A stretch of 5,961 nucleotides of DNA from Gammaproteobacteria bacterium (GTDB lineage: Bacteria > Pseudomonadota > Gammaproteobacteria > Steroidobacterales > Steroidobacteraceae). The stretch lies in NCBI GenBank assembly GCA_030830595.1, contig JAURMS010000290.1, forward strand, positions 1-5,961. The letters run 5' to 3'. Below are positions 1-5,716 of the stretch, piece after piece. Within the stretch, counting starts at the first letter, position 1; each line of letters opens with the position of its first letter. The position numbers were made by a program, and so were the translations under genes. The notes below the pieces were generated by a model. It had not been told where the DNA came from. It searched no databases and worked only from the letters and a program-made list of their open reading frames with translations.

Positions 1-133
1 AGGCCCGGCTGCGCTCGAGCACCTCGGCCAGCAGCAACTCGGCATCGAGGTCCGGGCTGTCCGAGGCCGGACGCAGCGCCTTGCTGGCCGCTGACAACCA
101 TCCATGCACCTGGCCGTCTGCCGCGGGCGGCAC
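1..133 (-). CDS. prmC: PrmC (HemK), release factor glutamine N5-methyltransferase, N-terminal fragment
   Basis: Only the first 44 codons are present; the gene runs off the left edge of the window. PrmC transfers a methyl group from S-adenosylmethionine to the glutamine of the GGQ motif in release factors RF1 and RF2, in the cytoplasm. The visible part is the small helical N-terminal domain that recognises the release factor: a WLSAASKAL helix (residues 12-20), then SPDLDAELLLAEVLERSRA (26-44), matching the family pattern 'SPRxDAExLLxxVLxxxR'. The catalytic NPPY motif lies outside the window. The call rests on this short match and on the position directly after prfA, where prmC usually sits. 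I chose the GTG at 133-131, three bases after the prfA stop and in the same frame; a second in-frame GTG at 109-107 is possible. No clear ribosome-binding site is seen, so translation is probably coupled to prfA. Confidence 0.85.
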   Translation of the reverse strand, partial: MPPAADGQVHGWLSAASKALRPASDSPDLDAELLLAEVLERSRA

Positions 134-136
134 GGC

Positions 137-1216
137 TCAGGCGATCTCGGCGAGCTGTTCGGAGCGGTACTCGCTGGCCAGCGGGTCGACCACCAGGTCG
201 AGGTTGCCGTTGATCACGTCCTCCACCCGGTAGAGCGTCAGCTCGATGCGGTGGTCGGTGATCCGGCCCTGCGGAAAGTTGTAGGTGCGGATGCGCTCGG
301 AGCGGTCGCCGGTGCCCACCTGCAGGCGACGGGTGGCCGCCGTCTGCTGCTGCTGCCGTTCCCGCTCCGCACCGAGCAGGCGAGCGCGCAACAGGGCCAT
401 GGCCCGGGAACGGTTCTTGTGCTGCGAGCGCTCTTCCTGGCACTCCACCACGATGCCGGTCGGCAGGTGAGTGACGCGCACGGCGGAGTCGGTCTTGTTG
501 ACGTGCTGGCCACCGGCGCCGGAGGAGCGGTAGGTGTCGATGCGCAGGTCGGCGGGGTTGATCTCCACGGTGGCCACTTCCTCTGCTTCGGGCAGGATGG
601 CCACCGTGCAGGTCGAGGTGTGGATGCGCCCCTGTGCTTCCGTGGCCGGCACGCGCTGCACACGGTGGGTGCCCGACTCGAACTTCAGCCTGGCGTAGAC
701 GCCCTTGCCCGCCACCCGGCTGATGATCTCGCGATAGCCGCCGTGCTCGCCGCGGCTCTCCGAGAGCACCTCCACCTGCCAGCCACGGGCCTCGGCATAG
801 CGGCAATACATGCGGAACAGGTCGCCGGCGAAAATGGCCGCCTCGTCACCGCCTGCCGCCGCACGAATCTCCAGGAACACGTTGGCCTCGTCCAGGGGAT
901 CCACGGGCACCAGCGCCAGCAGCAGGTCAGCCTCGCCGCTGGCGAGCTTGCCTTCCAGCGTCACAGTTTCCTGGCCGGCCATCTCCCGCACGTCCGGGTC
1001 CGGGTCGGTGGCCATGTCCCGCGCCGAGCGAAGTTCCTGTTCCAGCTGCAGCCAGCCGCGGAAGGCGCTGGCCAGCGGCTCGACGCGGGCGTATTCAACC
1101 GAGAGCTCGCGAAACTGGTCGGTCCGCGCCAGCACCTCAGGCTGGGCCAGCAGGCGCGACAATTCGTCCGCCCGGTCCATGGCCTGTTCCAGGCGTTGCC
1201 GGATCGCGTCCCTCAT
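137..1216 (-). CDS. prfA: Peptide chain release factor 1 (RF1)
   Basis: A 359-residue protein, full length for RF1. It recognises UAA and UAG stop codons in the ribosomal A site and triggers release of the finished peptide. The GGQ motif that reaches the peptidyl-transferase centre is at residues 235-237 within RSSGAGGQHVNKTDSAVR. The stop-codon reading tripeptide is P190-A191-T192 (VQRVPATEAQGRIHT); PAT is the RF1 type, whereas RF2 carries SPF. The N-terminal coiled region (about 1-110) and the basic QEERSQHKNRSRAM stretch (260-273) also fit the family. The ATG at 1216 overlaps the hemA stop as ATGA, and prmC follows directly, so the modifying enzyme is encoded next to its substrate. Its own stop is TGA, which RF2 reads and RF1 does not. 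No strong Shine-Dalgarno sequence precedes the start, consistent with translational coupling to hemA. Confidence 0.98.
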   Translation of the reverse strand: MRDAIRQRLEQAMDRADELSRLLAQPEVLARTDQFRELSVEYARVEPLASAFRGWLQLEQELRSARDMATDPDPDVREMAGQETVTLEGKLASGEADLLLALVPVDPLDEANVFLEIRAAAGGDEAAIFAGDLFRMYCRYAEARGWQVEVLSESRGEHGGYREIISRVAGKGVYARLKFESGTHRVQRVPATEAQGRIHTSTCTVAILPEAEEVATVEINPADLRIDTYRSSGAGGQHVNKTDSAVRVTHLPTGIVVECQEERSQHKNRSRAMALLRARLLGAERERQQQQTAATRRLQVGTGDRSERIRTYNFPQGRITDHRIELTLYRVEDVINGNLDLVVDPLASEYRSEQLAEIA

Positions 1217-2454
1217 TCCAGCTCGAAGATGCGCAGGGCCGCCTCGATCAGGGCGGCATCGCCCCGTTCGGCCGCCAGCCGCAGAGAGCGCGAAGGCGAG
1301 TGCAGCAGGCGGTTGGTCAGGGTGTTGGCCAGGAACTCGAGTGCTTCCTCTTGCTTCCCGGCAGCCAGCATGCGCCTGGCCTGCTCGAGCGTCTGGGCCT
1401 TGGTTTCATCGGCCTGGCTGCGCAGGTCGCGGATCACCGGCGCCGCGTCGAGGGTGCGAAGGGCGCCCGTGAAGCGCTCGACCTCCCCGTCGATCAGCTG
1501 GATCGCCTCGGCCGCCTCGGACTCGCGCGAGCGCAGGTTGTCTTCCACGACCTGCCGCAGGTCGTCCACCGTATAGAGGTACACGTCCTCGAGTTCCGCG
1601 ACGGCTGGCTCGATGTCCCGTGGCACGGCGATGTCGAGCATGAACATGGGGCGTCGGCGACGGGCGGCCAGGGCGGCGCGCACGGCGGCCAGGGTCACCA
1701 CCGGCGTCGGGCTGGCGGTCGAGCTGATCACGATGTCGGCGGCGGGCAGGTGCACGTCGAGGGCATCGAGCGAGATCGCCGAGGCCTTGAACTCCCGAGC
1801 CAGCCCCTCGGCTCGTTCCACGCTGCGATTGGCGATGATCATCCGGCGCAGGCCCGCACCCTGCAGGTGGCGGGCGGTCAGTTCGATCATTTCCCCTGCG
1901 CCCACCAGCAGTGCGGTCCGGTCCTCGAAACCGGCGAAGATGCGCCGCGCCAGTTGTACGCCGGCCGAGGCCACCGACACTACGCTGGCCCCGATCCGGG
2001 TCTCGGTGCGCACCCGCTTGGCCACGCCGAAACCGGCCTGGAACAGGCGGTTGAGCAGGGGGCCCGCGGTGCCCACCTCCTGGGCTGCGCGATAGGCATC
2101 CTTCAACTGGCCCAGGATCTGCGGTTCCCCCAGGACCAGCGAGTCCAGCCCGGCGGCGACCCGGAACAGGTGACGAATCGCGTCGGCATCGAGGTGGTGG
2201 TAGAGGTAGCCGGAGAGGTCGAGCGCCTCGCCATGATAGCCCCCCAGCCAATCGGTCATGGGCAGCGCGTCGCCTTCCAGGATGCCCCAGACCTCGGTGC
2301 GGTTGCAGGTGGAGACGATCAGGCCTTCCTGCATCCCGGGCAGGGCACACAGGTTGTGCAGCGCGGCCGGCAGACCGGGCGCGTCGAACACGACCCGCTC
2401 GCGCACCTCCACGGGTGCGGTGCGGTGATTCAATCCGAGGACGACGATGGACAT
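1213..2454 (-). CDS. hemA: Glutamyl-tRNA reductase
   Basis: A 413-residue protein, the usual length for the family. It reduces glutamyl-tRNA(Glu) with NADPH to glutamate-1-semialdehyde, the first committed step of the C5 route to heme and other tetrapyrroles. Residues 1-20 (MSIVVLGLNHRTAPVEVRER) are typical of the N-terminus. The catalytic cysteine is C50 in STCNRTE (48-54). The conserved GLDSLVLGEPQILGQ block is at 102-116, and the NADPH-binding glycine motif GAGEM is at 185-189. A C-terminal helical dimerisation region follows (about 300-413). The reading frame stays open upstream to 2763, but the ATG at 2454 gives the family N-terminus, and the extra upstream residues resemble nothing in HemA and lie antisense to the TPR gene. 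First gene of the hemA-prfA-prmC operon, overlapping prfA by 4 bases. In enterics HemA levels are controlled by heme-dependent proteolysis acting on the N-terminus; nothing here tests that. Confidence 0.98.
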   Translation of the reverse strand: MSIVVLGLNHRTAPVEVRERVVFDAPGLPAALHNLCALPGMQEGLIVSTCNRTEVWGILEGDALPMTDWLGGYHGEALDLSGYLYHHLDADAIRHLFRVAAGLDSLVLGEPQILGQLKDAYRAAQEVGTAGPLLNRLFQAGFGVAKRVRTETRIGASVVSVASAGVQLARRIFAGFEDRTALLVGAGEMIELTARHLQGAGLRRMIIANRSVERAEGLAREFKASAISLDALDVHLPAADIVISSTASPTPVVTLAAVRAALAARRRRPMFMLDIAVPRDIEPAVAELEDVYLYTVDDLRQVVEDNLRSRESEAAEAIQLIDGEVERFTGALRTLDAAPVIRDLRSQADETKAQTLEQARRMLAAGKQEEALEFLANTLTNRLLHSPSRSLRLAAERGDAALIEAALRIFELE

Positions 2455-2478
2455 GGCATTGTGTTTAGACCCCGGCAG

Positions 2479-2507
2479 ATTGTCCGGGATGCCCGGGGCC
2501 TGCACAA
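2479..2507 (-). promoter_or_regulatory. Candidate hemA promoter
   Basis: On the minus strand, TTGTGC (2507-2502) is followed after 17 bases by GACAAT (2484-2479), a 4 of 6 match to the -10 box but only 3 of 6 to the -35 box. Transcription would start near 2472, giving a leader of roughly 18 bases before the hemA ATG. The TTGTGC hexamer occurs twice in tandem (2513-2502). Short boxes like this arise by chance, so the call relies mainly on position in the only gap upstream of hemA. Confidence 0.35.
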
Positions 2508-2536
2508 GCACAAGCGGCCCGTTGCCCTGCCTGCGA

Positions 2537-2542
2537 TATAGT
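2537..2542 (+). promoter_or_regulatory. Candidate -10 box of the TPR-lolB-ispE operon
   Basis: TATAGT matches the sigma-70 -10 consensus at 5 of 6 positions in the AT-richer end of the divergent intergenic gap. It lies 12 to 7 bases before the A of the ATG at 2549, so the transcript could begin at or next to the start codon. No convincing -35 box is found 16-18 bases upstream. Confidence 0.4.
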
Positions 2543-2548
2543 GTGGCC

Positions 2549-4204
2549 ATGCGCGCTTCCCGTCGTCTCGCGACCTGGCTGCTACCGATCCTGGCGATGC
2601 CGAGCCTCGCCGGTGCCGACGGGGCAGTGGAATGTGGGCAGGCAGCGGACGAGGCAGGCCGGGCCGCGCTGGCCGAAGCCCGAGGTGACTGGCCAGTGGC
2701 CGCCCGCGCCTGGGTTTGCGTGGCGCAGGGCTCGGACGATCCGGCTGATGCCGAACAAGCCACCCGGTATGCGTTTGCGGGTGGGCATCACCGTGCCGCA
2801 GAGGCCGCAGCGCGACGCTGGCTGCAACTGGAACCCGGCCGGGAAGAAGCTCGCCGGTTCCTGGCCCTCACGCTGTTACGCACCCATCGTGATGCCGAGG
2901 CGGCAACCGTCTTCGGCGAGGTCCTGGCCTCCAGTTTCGACAGCCGCGCCGCCGGTTATGAGTCCCTGCAATCCATCCTGCTCGAGGAGCGTAACGATTC
3001 GGGTGCCGCGCGCGTGATGGAGGCGCTCGCGGCGGGAGATCCCGACCTGCCGGAGGCCTGGCTGGCGCGGAGCGTCCTGTGGCAGCGCGCCGAGCATGGG
3101 GAGCGGGCGCTCGCCGCGGTGCGTCAGGCGCTGGCGCTCCGTCCGGACTGGCAGTTGGCGCAGCTTGCCGAGGTCAGGGCGCTGATGACCGCGGGGCAGG
3201 TCGAGGCAGCCCTCGAGCTCTCCGACCGGCTCGACTCGGGCGAGGACCGCCTTGCCCAGCTCAATCGCGCCTGGATGCTGGTGGAGGCCGGCCTGCGCCC
3301 CGAGGCGCGGCTGGCCTTCGAAGACCTGCGTCTGCAGCACGCCACCGCGCAGGCGGCGCTGGAGGGCCTCGGCATCCTGGCCTTCCAGGCGCGGGACTTC
3401 GAGGCCGCCACCCGTCACTTTGGCGAGCTGGCCAAGGTCTCCAGGGGCAACCTCTCGGCCCGCGCCTACCTGGGCTTCATCGCCGCCGAGCAGGGGGAGG
3501 CCATGACCGCGATCCGTCTGCTGGAGGGCGTGGAGACGGGGCCGCGTGCCCTCTCGTCCCAACTGCGGGCGGCAGAGTTGATGATCTCAGCCGGCCTCAA
3601 CGAGCGTGCGGCGCTGCAGTTGGCGGACGTGCTCGATGCGGAACCCGAGCTGACCCGCGACCTGGTGCTGGGCCGAGCTGGCCAGCTGGCGAAGGCGGGG
3701 CAGGGCAAGGAGGCGGTGGCGCTGGTGCAGCGCCTGCGGCGACTGTTCCCGGACGACGATGACCTGCAGCTGGCCGAGGCCTTCCTGCGCGAACAGCTCG
3801 GTCAGGTGGACGCGGCCATCGCGCTGATGCGCGACCTGCTGACCCGTCGGCCTGCAGATGCGACGGTCCTGAATTCCCTGGGATACACCTTGGTCGATCG
3901 CCGGCGCTCCCTGACGGAGGGATACCGGCTGGTCACCGCCGCCATCGAGATCAAGCCTGACAGCTACGCCATCATGGACTCGGTGGGCTGGTCGCTCTAT
4001 CGACTGGGTCGGCTGGAAGAGGCCGAGGCCTGGCTGGCCCGTGCCTGGCAGCGCTCTCGCGACCCGGAGGTGGCTGCGCATCTGGGCGAACTGTTTTGGG
4101 CCAGCGGCCGGCGTGGCGATGCCCGTAGCGTGTGGGACGAGGCCCTGGCCGAGTCGCCCGACCACGAGGCCCTGCTCAAGACCCGGGGCCGGCTGGAGCG
4201 CTAG
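2549..4204 (+). CDS. Exported tetratricopeptide-repeat protein (LbcA/PA4667-like position)
   Basis: A 551-residue protein built almost entirely of TPR helix pairs. The N-terminus MRASRRLATWLLPILAMPSL looks like a Sec signal peptide, with probable cleavage after A21-G22-A23, so the mature protein should be periplasmic. There is no lipobox; the first cysteines are C29 and C57, and no others occur. Roughly a dozen 34-residue repeats can be traced, clearest at about 168-200, 405-436, 438-471, 472-504 and 505-538. The C-terminal block (LNSLGYTLVDRR 441-452, MDSVGWSLYRLGRLEEA 476-492, HLGELFWASG 511-520) is the most conserved part of this family. The neighbours match P. aeruginosa PA4667, which I recall as LbcA, an outer-membrane lipoprotein adaptor that activates the C-terminal processing protease CtpA; the same role here is inference. 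The ATG at 2549 was chosen because it begins the signal peptide; the frame is open back to 2447, and GTG 2543 is also in frame. There is no Shine-Dalgarno sequence. First gene of its operon; lolB follows after 5 bases. Confidence 0.88.
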   Translation: MRASRRLATWLLPILAMPSLAGADGAVECGQAADEAGRAALAEARGDWPVAARAWVCVAQGSDDPADAEQATRYAFAGGHHRAAEAAARRWLQLEPGREEARRFLALTLLRTHRDAEAATVFGEVLASSFDSRAAGYESLQSILLEERNDSGAARVMEALAAGDPDLPEAWLARSVLWQRAEHGERALAAVRQALALRPDWQLAQLAEVRALMTAGQVEAALELSDRLDSGEDRLAQLNRAWMLVEAGLRPEARLAFEDLRLQHATAQAALEGLGILAFQARDFEAATRHFGELAKVSRGNLSARAYLGFIAAEQGEAMTAIRLLEGVETGPRALSSQLRAAELMISAGLNERAALQLADVLDAEPELTRDLVLGRAGQLAKAGQGKEAVALVQRLRRLFPDDDDLQLAEAFLREQLGQVDAAIALMRDLLTRRPADATVLNSLGYTLVDRRRSLTEGYRLVTAAIEIKPDSYAIMDSVGWSLYRLGRLEEAEAWLARAWQRSRDPEVAAHLGELFWASGRRGDARSVWDEALAESPDHEALLKTRGRLER

Positions 4205-4209
4205 CGGCC

Positions 4210-4767
4210 GTGTCCAGTCAGCGCTGGGCCGTCATGCTGGCCTGCGGGCTGCTCACCGCCTGTGCCAGCCTGCCCCCGCCGGTGTCGAAGGACTTCGACG
4301 TCGGGGCCTGGGGTCTCAATGGCCGTCTCGCCATCCGTTACGGCGGGGAGGCCGCCACCGCGGCTTTTCGCTGGCGGCAGGTCGGCGACTTCAGCGTGCT
4401 CGAGTTGTCCGGGCCGTTCGGTACCGGCGGCCTTCGGGCCACCCTTGACGGGCAGGGGCTGGTGCTCGAGGACGCGCGCGGTGGGCGGCTGGAGGGCGAG
4501 GCCGCCCGCAACTGGCTGGAGCAAAGCGTGGGCGGGCCGTTGCCTCTGGGGCACCTGCGTTGGTGGCTCCTGGGCCGTCCAGACCCGGCGCTCGAGTCGG
4601 TGGCCGATCCCGCTCCGGATGGGGCCGTCTTCCGGCAAGCCGGCTGGGGGGTCACCGCCGAACACTTCGAGTCCTGGGCCGGTGAATCACTGCCTACGCG
4701 CCTGAAACTGATCGGGCCCGGCGGAGAGCTCAGGCTGGCGGTCACCCGCTGGGAGTCCGGACCGTGA
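4210..4767 (+). CDS. lolB: Outer-membrane lipoprotein receptor LolB
   Basis: A 185-residue lipoprotein, slightly short for LolB (usually about 190-205). LolB sits on the inner face of the outer membrane, takes lipoproteins from the periplasmic carrier LolA and inserts them into the membrane. The signal peptide ends in lipobox L15-T16-A17-C18; the residue after the lipidated cysteine is alanine, not the aspartate that causes inner-membrane retention. Family features include WGLNGRLAIRY (34-44), FRWRQVGDFSVLELSGPFG (53-71), GGPLPLGHLRWWLLGRPDP (108-126), a QAGWGV segment (143-148) and LPTRLKL (161-167) before the closing RLAVTRW strand. I took the GTG at 4210 because it gives an N-region with an arginine; the ATG at 4234 would leave almost nothing before the hydrophobic core. 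A weak TGGAG lies 11 bases upstream. The stop overlaps the ispE start (GTGA). Context between a TPR gene and ispE is typical of gammaproteobacterial lolB. Confidence 0.95.
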   Translation: MSSQRWAVMLACGLLTACASLPPPVSKDFDVGAWGLNGRLAIRYGGEAATAAFRWRQVGDFSVLELSGPFGTGGLRATLDGQGLVLEDARGGRLEGEAARNWLEQSVGGPLPLGHLRWWLLGRPDPALESVADPAPDGAVFRQAGWGVTAEHFESWAGESLPTRLKLIGPGGELRLAVTRWESGP

Positions 4768-5606
4768 GCGCCACGGCCTGGCCTGCGCCGGCCAAGCTGA
4801 ACCTGTTCCTGCACGTCGTCGGGCGGCGCAGCGACGGCTATCACCTCCTGCAGACCTGCTTTCAATTGATCGACCTGCTGGACTGGCTGGAATTCGAGCC
4901 GCGCCGGGACGGGATGATCCGCCGGATCGAGGGCCCAGATTGGCTGCCGCCGGAGCAGGATCTCGTGGTCCGGGCCGCCCGCCTGCTCGCCGATCGGACC
5001 GGCTGTCGATCGGGTGTCGATATACGCCTCCACAAGACCATCCCTGCCGGGGGTGGACTGGGCGGGGGCAGCTCCGACGCCGCCACGGTGCTGGTGGCCC
5101 TTGACCGGCTGTGGGGCCTGGGGCTCGGGGAGGATGCCCTGGCGGCGCTCGGCCTGGAACTGGGGGCCGATGTCCCCCTGTTCGTGCGCGGCCACTCGGC
5201 CTGGGGGGAGGGGGTGGGCGAGGCGCTGCAGCCGGTGCAGTGGCCGGAGGCCTGGTATGCGGTGATCTGGCCGGGGGTGGCCGTGCCGACCGCCGAAGTA
5301 TTTCAGGCCCCTGAATTGACACGAAATTCCCCCCGCATCACAATTCGCGGTTTGCTGGAGCAAAGCGCTCGGAACGATTGCGAGCCGGTGGTGATTGCCC
5401 GCTACCCTGAGGTCCGCGCAGCACTGGCCTGGCTTGGCCGTTTCGGCGCGGCGCACATGAGCGGCACTGGCTCCTGTGTGTTCGCGGCCCTGCCCGGGCA
5501 GCGGGAGGCAGAGGCGGCCGTGGCGGGGTTGCCTGAAGGCTGGCGGGGCTTCGCGGTCCGCGGCCTTAACGAGTCGCCGTTGCGTGAGCGTGCTTTGGCA
5601 GTTTGA
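4764..5606 (+). CDS. ispE: 4-diphosphocytidyl-2-C-methyl-D-erythritol kinase
   Basis: A 280-residue GHMP-family kinase of normal length. It phosphorylates the 2-hydroxyl of 4-diphosphocytidyl-2-C-methyl-D-erythritol with ATP, the fourth step of the methylerythritol phosphate route to isoprenoids. Visible motifs are PAPAKLNLFLHVVGRR (7-22, with K11 the expected catalytic lysine), DGYH (24-27), the glycine-rich ATP loop PAGGGLGGGSSDAA (94-107), GADVPLF (134-140, with D136 the expected catalytic aspartate) and the third GHMP motif MSGTGSCVFA (232-241). The start is the GTG at 4764, 8 bases after GGGAG (4751-4755) and overlapping the lolB stop by 4 bases. A short stretch at about 5295-5385 is much less GC-rich than the rest of the gene and contains a promoter-like sequence. 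tRNA-Gln begins 5 bases after the stop. Confidence 0.98.
   Translation: MSATAWPAPAKLNLFLHVVGRRSDGYHLLQTCFQLIDLLDWLEFEPRRDGMIRRIEGPDWLPPEQDLVVRAARLLADRTGCRSGVDIRLHKTIPAGGGLGGGSSDAATVLVALDRLWGLGLGEDALAALGLELGADVPLFVRGHSAWGEGVGEALQPVQWPEAWYAVIWPGVAVPTAEVFQAPELTRNSPRITIRGLLEQSARNDCEPVVIARYPEVRAALAWLGRFGAAHMSGTGSCVFAALPGQREAEAAVAGLPEGWRGFAVRGLNESPLRERALAV
5316..5344 (+). promoter_or_regulatory. Candidate promoter inside ispE, upstream of tRNA-Gln and prs
   Basis: A perfect -35 hexamer TTGACA (5316-5321) is followed by a 17-base spacer and CACAAT (5339-5344), 4 of 6 matches to the -10 consensus. It lies in a locally AT-richer part of an otherwise very GC-rich gene. Predicted start of transcription is near 5351, about 260 bases before the tRNA. 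From memory, E. coli prs is also served by a promoter within the upstream ispE (ychB) region, which makes an internal promoter plausible. The same bases encode ordinary IspE residues (PELTRNSPRITI), so coding constraint could explain part of the composition. Confidence 0.5.
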
Positions 5607-5611
5607 ATTCT

Positions 5612-5686
5612 TGGGGTGTAGCCAAGTGGTAAGGCAGCGGGTTTTGATCCCGCCATGCGAAGGTTCGAATCCTTCCACCCCAGCCA
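5612..5686 (+). tRNA. tRNA-Gln (anticodon UUG)
   Basis: A complete 75-base cloverleaf can be drawn by hand. The acceptor stem is TGGGGTG (5612-5618) with CACCCCA (5676-5682), discriminator G at 5683 and encoded CCA at 5684-5686. The anticodon stem is GCGGG (5637-5641) with CCCGC (5649-5653), around loop TTTTGAT, placing anticodon TTG at 5644-5646. The T arm is GAAGG/CCTTC around TTCGAAT (5659-5675). The D region GCCAAGTGGTAAGGC closely resembles enterobacterial tRNA-Gln. The weak first pair of the acceptor stem (U-A) and the U35 anticodon base are usual identity features for glutaminyl-tRNA synthetase. It lies 5 bases after ispE and 30 bases before prs with no terminator, so it is probably cut out of a longer mRNA. 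A tRNA-Gln in this place is, as I recall, also present in Pseudomonas. Confidence 0.97.
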
Positions 5687-5705
5687 GTTGGTGAGCCGGA
5701 CGATT

Positions 5706-5711
5706 AGGAGG
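5706..5711 (+). promoter_or_regulatory. Strong Shine-Dalgarno site deciding the prs start
   Basis: AGGAGG lies 5 bases before the GTG at 5717 and is the only near-perfect ribosome-binding site in the window. It selects GTG 5717 over the in-frame ATG at 5732, which would be 20 bases away. The site falls in the 30-base gap between tRNA-Gln and prs. Confidence 0.8.
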
Positions 5712-5716
5712 GTGCC

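Noticed and set aside
104..1576. 490-codon open frame on the plus strand, opposite prfA and hemA
   Set aside because: It lies wholly antisense to two unmistakable genes. Its protein has the His/Arg/Gly/Val-rich look of a GC-rich shadow frame, with no recognisable domain.
2471..2488. CCCGG...CCGGG inverted repeat in the divergent gap, considered as an operator or hairpin
   Set aside because: Only 5 paired bases, common by chance in sequence this GC-rich; no U-tract for a terminator and no known operator match.
1300..2541. 413-codon open frame on the plus strand, opposite hemA
   Set aside because: Antisense shadow of hemA in high-GC sequence; no domain, no ribosome-binding site and no independent promoter.
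2447..2548. Upstream extension of the TPR gene to the ATG at 2447
   Set aside because: Would overlap the hemA start and bury the signal peptide 34 residues inside the protein.
2455..2763. Upstream extension of the hemA frame
   Set aside because: Adds 103 residues absent from the HemA family and runs across the divergent promoter region and into the TPR gene on the opposite strand.
4515..5367. Shared 14-base sequence GCTGGAGCAAAGCG in lolB (4515-4528) and ispE (5354-5367)
   Set aside because: Both copies encode LEQS in ordinary conserved regions with frequent codons; most likely coincidence rather than a repeat element.
4338..5678. 446-codon open frame on the minus strand, opposite lolB, ispE and the tRNA
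   Set aside because: It runs through the tRNA and two clear genes. Its apparent start MEGFEPSHGGIKTR is the well-known spurious translation of the reverse complement of a tRNA.
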